NCBI GenBank assembly: GCA_021307315.1
Contig: JAJSPD010000023.1
Location: 620,001-684,000, forward strand
Origin: Bisporella sp. PMI_857
Taxonomy: Eukaryota > Ascomycota > Leotiomycetes > Helotiales > Helotiaceae
DNA: 64,000 nt
Direction: 5' to 3'
Numbering within the stretch: the first letter of the stretch is position 1; each line of letters opens with the position of its first letter. Shown one piece after another: positions 60,720 through 64,000 of this stretch. The notes under the pieces were generated by a model, which saw only the letters and a list, made by a program, of their open reading frames with translations, searched no databases and had not been told where the DNA came from. The position numbers and the translations under genes were made by a program.

Positions 60720-61155
60720 CTACTCATCCTGAAAACAGTGGAGGGTCTCATCGATACAACCACAACTATCTGATCGTGCTTGCTCTCGGGCAAGCCCAGG
60801 GTTAAACCACTCATTTCCAAATGTCTGCTCGATGAGATTTCGTGCAAGTCCATTATCCAGAGCTGCATTCACCGATAGGTCGATCTCAGGAAGCAATGCT
60901 AACTTGCACGTCTTTGCTAACTTAGAATTCTAGCGCCAAGACCTGTAGTGTCGAGTTTGTCGAGATCGCCTTCGGGGAGATCTCGAAGCCGGAGAATGAT
61001 GGTTCAAAACCCGCCAGGTAAACAGCTTTTCACATCTGCTGCATTTGCACCCTTCGGCCTTCGCTCGTGGTGCTGAGCATGTATGCCTCTAACAATTACA
61101 CGACTGTTTGAATCAAGGGACATGCGAGTGCTGGTATGTACTGTTCTTGAGAAGT
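60720..61155 (-). pseudogene. Decayed gene of unknown family (one stop, one frameshift)
   Basis: On the minus strand a frame from about 61155 (ATG at 61123) reads MSLDSNSRVIVRGIHAQHHE and ANAADVKSCLPGGF, then hits TGA at 61006-61004. It continues in the same frame as TIILRLRDLPEGDLDKLDTT and GLGARILS. A one-base frameshift near 60920-60930 then leads into LALLPEIDLSVNAALDNGLA and NLIEQTFGNEWFNPGLAREQ, ending at TAG 60722-60720. Beyond that stop the frame stays open for about 30 codons. The composition is strongly protein-like and the breaks are few, so this looks like a rather recently broken gene. I do not recognise the family. A real gene with very short introns is the alternative. Confidence 0.5.
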
Positions 61156-62367
61156 ATTCTCAGTAGACTAAATACTGGTAGTCTCCGGACCCTTTAAAAC
61201 TGCTATAAATTTCCCTCATGCTTCAAGAGAGCTAACGGACATAGAGATGTATATCGCGTCATGGACACTCTCGCCTATACAAGACAGTCAAGCTTCCGCA
61301 CTCTTCACACGAACAAATATAAGTGGCAGTCCTATCACAGCCATAATCTTTTTATCATGTTACCCCACTAGAATTCATGAAAAATTGCAAAGTGCTCGTC
61401 AACAGCTTTCGGCTACTTTTTTCAGTCTAGTAACTGTCTTCAGAGCTCCCAAATTGCGATGATCTCCAACCAAACCGAGCTTATTTGCTCTCGCCTTATC
61501 ATAGTCATACCGTTTTTAATGGTCGGTTATGTATGCTTGCCCGTGAAGCAAAAATATCTGACTCTAGGCAAGGTACACTGCATTTATATCTCATTCCACA
61601 TAGATTGATTCGTGACCTCGTGCATTAGCATCACGCTATATATCACAAACATTCCGTGATGAACCTTCTAGCATCGGACCTCGAGAGTCAAAGCAACTAC
61701 GACAGACTATTTTCTAACAATAAGGGCTTTGAGGCTGAGGCTTAGAAGGCTCAGATGGCACCCAGTAAATCATGAAATATTTGCTCCTAATGTAGCGGTA
61801 TCTCGAAAACGAGTTGGCCCTCGAAAGACGCTTCCACTTCGAAATATCAAAACACACAAATTCTGTTAGGTAATATTGTTAGTGCGTATCCGAGCTACTG
61901 AATCGAATTTTTAAAATGGAAAGGCAGCATGCATCAATAAGATGCTAGGACTTCTGGCAGCCTAGAACTATTATGAGCCTCTTTAAACAAGTTTAATTTT
62001 TAACCGGAGGCACAGCAAAGACTGCCTAATCGGACAAGACGACGAGTCGTCATGGAAAACCATGTAGTACTTAAGTCACTCTTAAGTTTGAAGATATTGG
62101 TTCTCGTATGGAAGATTGGGGGATTCGTGAAGCCACTCATTTAAATTATGAGAGGCGAGACTTGTCTTAAGCACAGTATGTACGGTAATTTTTTGAGTCT
62201 TCTTACCGCTATTTGCCTGACTCTACCCATGTAGGCTTCCGAAATTTGATATCATATCTGGATAAAAGCTTCGAAAGATCGTATCTCGCCCACTCGCGTA
62301 TAATTATCACCCGGATACCTCGCCGCATACCGCTGAGGGGCTGGCGGCACTAGCCTTTGTGCCTGCA
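61156..62367. other. Gene-poor spacer, nothing recognised
   Basis: Stops in all frames, no RNA gene or repeat supported. Confidence 0.4.
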
Positions 62368-63624
62368 ATGCCTCCAGAATTGTAGAAACAAATGTTCAAA
62401 TAGTGTGAGGCATCTTCTCTTGCCGTCCTATGTCGACTAAACAAGGAGTTTTACGAACGGATGATATCTCTACTCTGGAGAAACATCAATTTTGTTCAGG
62501 ATCTCGAAAGTGGAGGCGAAGAGCAGGTAGAATGCTCACACCAGTTCTTCATGGTATGTGATACTTTTATAGATGAGATGCTAAAGCGATGACCTGTTTT
62601 AGCCGCTCACGTTCGAAAGCTGACCCTACAGGCGGCTCCATGGAGTAAAAGTTTGATCACGAGGATTGGGATAGTGATGACTACAAATTATTGGTGGATT
62701 TGGACGAGGTGGCAAACGGAGCGTGTTTAACGTGATCGTACAATTCATGAATTTGGATACGCTCCTAGTGTATATCAAGAATTTGTAGAGCTCAAATTTT
62801 AAAGCTGGTGGCACGGCATTAGCCAAAGGAACAACCCAACCTAAAGTCTATGAAGGTCGGAGGGCAACTTTCGGAAGATATCCTACTTGGGCTCCTAGCT
62901 AATGCTGAGAATGTGAGGCTCTATCTCTCATAAATGTTATCTCTATTCCGGGTCAAGGCTATGGACCAGACAGCGTTGTCGTTCACCGAAATATCCACCA
63001 TCGGTTTACCAGCCTGCAAACCTTGCACTTGTGCAAAATTGCTGATCTGGATAAGCACATTTCGAACGGGGAGAGCAACGAGAACGATGACGAAGTGTCG
63101 CAATATGTCTCCGGCATGCGGTGGAGGTTTCTACGTGAATCTGAAGTTGCTGTGCTTTGAGGAATGTATGTATTGGCTTCCTAGAACTAAATACGCTTCA
63201 ATCAAAAGTTTCATCAGCTCTTTTGATCTTGAGATATGTCCGAAGATACATGAATCCCTTGAGAGTAATTCGCCCCTGAAACAACTTAATCCTCTAGAAC
63301 CATTCTCGATATAGGCAAAACTAACTCTGAGATCCTAATGCATAGGGGTTTCTTGCTCTGCAGTTCCTCGAGTGCCTTAAAAAAGAATTGATCCAAGAGA
63401 ACCTCTATCCTTGCGGCCATGGCTGCAACTATTGGGACCTTAAACTAGAAATCAACCCAGGCGTAACCCATCCGCCCGACTGTGGTGCGTCCTCTATCGG
63501 CGGAAGTCCGAAAAACTTCTTCCTTGTGCTTGCTGAAGAATGGCCAAAGCTGAAGAAGTTGAGCTTGATTGAAATGGGTGAAACCGAAGATGTAGCTGAA
63601 GCTATTCGCCATCTTCAGGCTTGA
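62368..63624 (+). pseudogene. Decayed F-box/LRR-like gene
   Basis: The relic opens with MPPEL at 62368, broken by TAG at 62383-62385, then KQMFK, a second TAG at 62401-62403, then CEASSLAVLCRLNKEFYERM and ISLLWRNINFVQDLESGGEE. This is the usual layout of a fungal F-box (LPxEI-like start, S-L-x-x-L-x-x-L-x-K, LWRNI). An intron-like GTATGT...TTTTAG (about 62554-62602) leads to AHVRKLTL. Shifted frames later give DHEDWDSDDYKLLVDLDEVA, EDILLGLLANAENVRLYLS and LTSLQTLHLCKIADLDKHIS, leucine-rich-repeat style. A last intact frame (63388-63624, open from about 63350) reads FLECLKKELIQENLYPCGHG and WPKLKKLSLIEMGETEDVAE to its stop. Both early stops are TAG where Trp or Gln would fit, as RIP-type G-to-A or C-to-T changes produce. 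F-box proteins normally recruit substrates to SCF ubiquitin ligases; this copy cannot. Confidence 0.6.
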
Positions 63625-64000
63625 GTCAAGGTCAATCAGCGGCTAGCAGGCCGTGAGGGGATAGCAGGCCATTTCATGCTGGCACAGATACTAACTCCTG
63701 TCGGCTTTTACGAGGATTAAAAAATCTGGTTGAAACAGCATCCATATTGTGAACCAAAAGTTACCACATCTAGATATTAGGAGCATGACAAATAGTGATT
63801 TCTTCCACCGAAGCAGCTAGGAAAGCCTTCATGGACAATCCATAATCTAGGCATAATACCACTAATTTCTACTCATTATAGTTCTTCCTGGTTTTGATAT
63901 TCTCTGATAGGAAAACAGACTCGTTAGAGGATGATGCAAATATCATAACATCTCTAGTATTCCAATGGATTCTAAAAAGGCTTAAAAAACTGCCACATAC
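63625..64000. other. Window end, nothing recognised
   Basis: AT-rich sequence downstream of the F-box relic. No feature is supported. Confidence 0.4.

Noticed and set aside
61000..61020. GGTTCAAAACC resembling a tRNA B box
   Set aside because: No matching A box or cloverleaf could be built around it, and it lies inside a protein-like frame on the other strand.
1..64000. CRISPR arrays, bacterial operons or tRNA/rRNA genes
   Set aside because: The sequence is a fungal nuclear region; no spaced direct repeats, operon structure or foldable RNA gene was found.

Overview
This window is nuclear DNA of a filamentous ascomycete (Pezizomycotina; gene content and style suggest Leotiomycetes, but that is inference). 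The reasons are short spliceosomal introns of about 45-166 nt with GTRNGT donors and CTAAC/CTGAC-like branch points, fungal-only protein families (Spt10-like GNAT plus HHCC finger, PTH11/rhodopsin-like membrane protein, AA8-AA12 oxidoreductase), wide AT-rich gene-poor stretches, and decayed genes whose stop codons resemble RIP (C-to-T / G-to-A) damage.

Layout. 0-1.2 kb: 3' truncated acyltransferase-3 gene (-). 1.2-10.5 kb: gene-poor, with at least two decayed genes (6.7-7.7 kb and 8.3-9.4 kb). 10.6-11.6 kb: two-exon orphan gene (+). 12.5-14.5 kb: NUP37 nucleoporin (-). 15.8-17.8 kb: DHA1-type MFS drug/polyamine transporter (+). 18.8-21.0 kb: eIF2A (+). 21.3-22.1 kb: BTB/POZ protein with an in-frame TGA before its conserved C-terminus (-). 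22.9-24.8 kb: MFS sugar transporter (-). 26.4-33.3 kb: POL2, catalytic subunit of DNA polymerase epsilon (+), with MCB (ACGCGT) boxes in its promoter. 33.3-37.5 kb: gene desert. 37.5-39.3 kb: a complete, apparently very young, gag-only Copia-type LTR element (identical 153-bp LTRs, CCCCT target duplication). 39.5-41.3 kb: CCT7 chaperonin subunit (+), whose start lies only about 210 bp from the element. 42.6-45.0 kb: secreted AA8-AA12 haem/PQQ oxidoreductase (+). 45.5-47.3 kb: Spt10-like histone-gene regulator (-). 48.0-49.5 kb: secreted alpha/beta hydrolase (-). 50.5-51.6 kb: secreted SMP-30-like beta-propeller (+). 53.1-54.5 kb: rhodopsin-like seven-TM protein (+). 55.3-57.9 kb: RasGAP (-). 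57.9-64 kb: gene-poor end with two decayed genes, one of them F-box/LRR-like.

The intact genes are mainly independent housekeeping functions (replication, nuclear pore, translation, protein folding, Ras signalling, histone regulation). Between about 42.5 and 54.5 kb there is a loose group of secreted or surface proteins (AA8-AA12 enzyme, hydrolase, beta-propeller, seven-TM receptor-like protein), but different strands and long spacers give no evidence of a co-regulated cluster. The most distinctive items are the gag-only retroelement with a primer site matching the anticodon arm of initiator tRNA, the interrupted BTB gene, and the decayed genes in the flanking gene-poor tracts. Exon coordinates were derived by hand from splice signals and phase-consistent joining; they have not been tested against transcripts.
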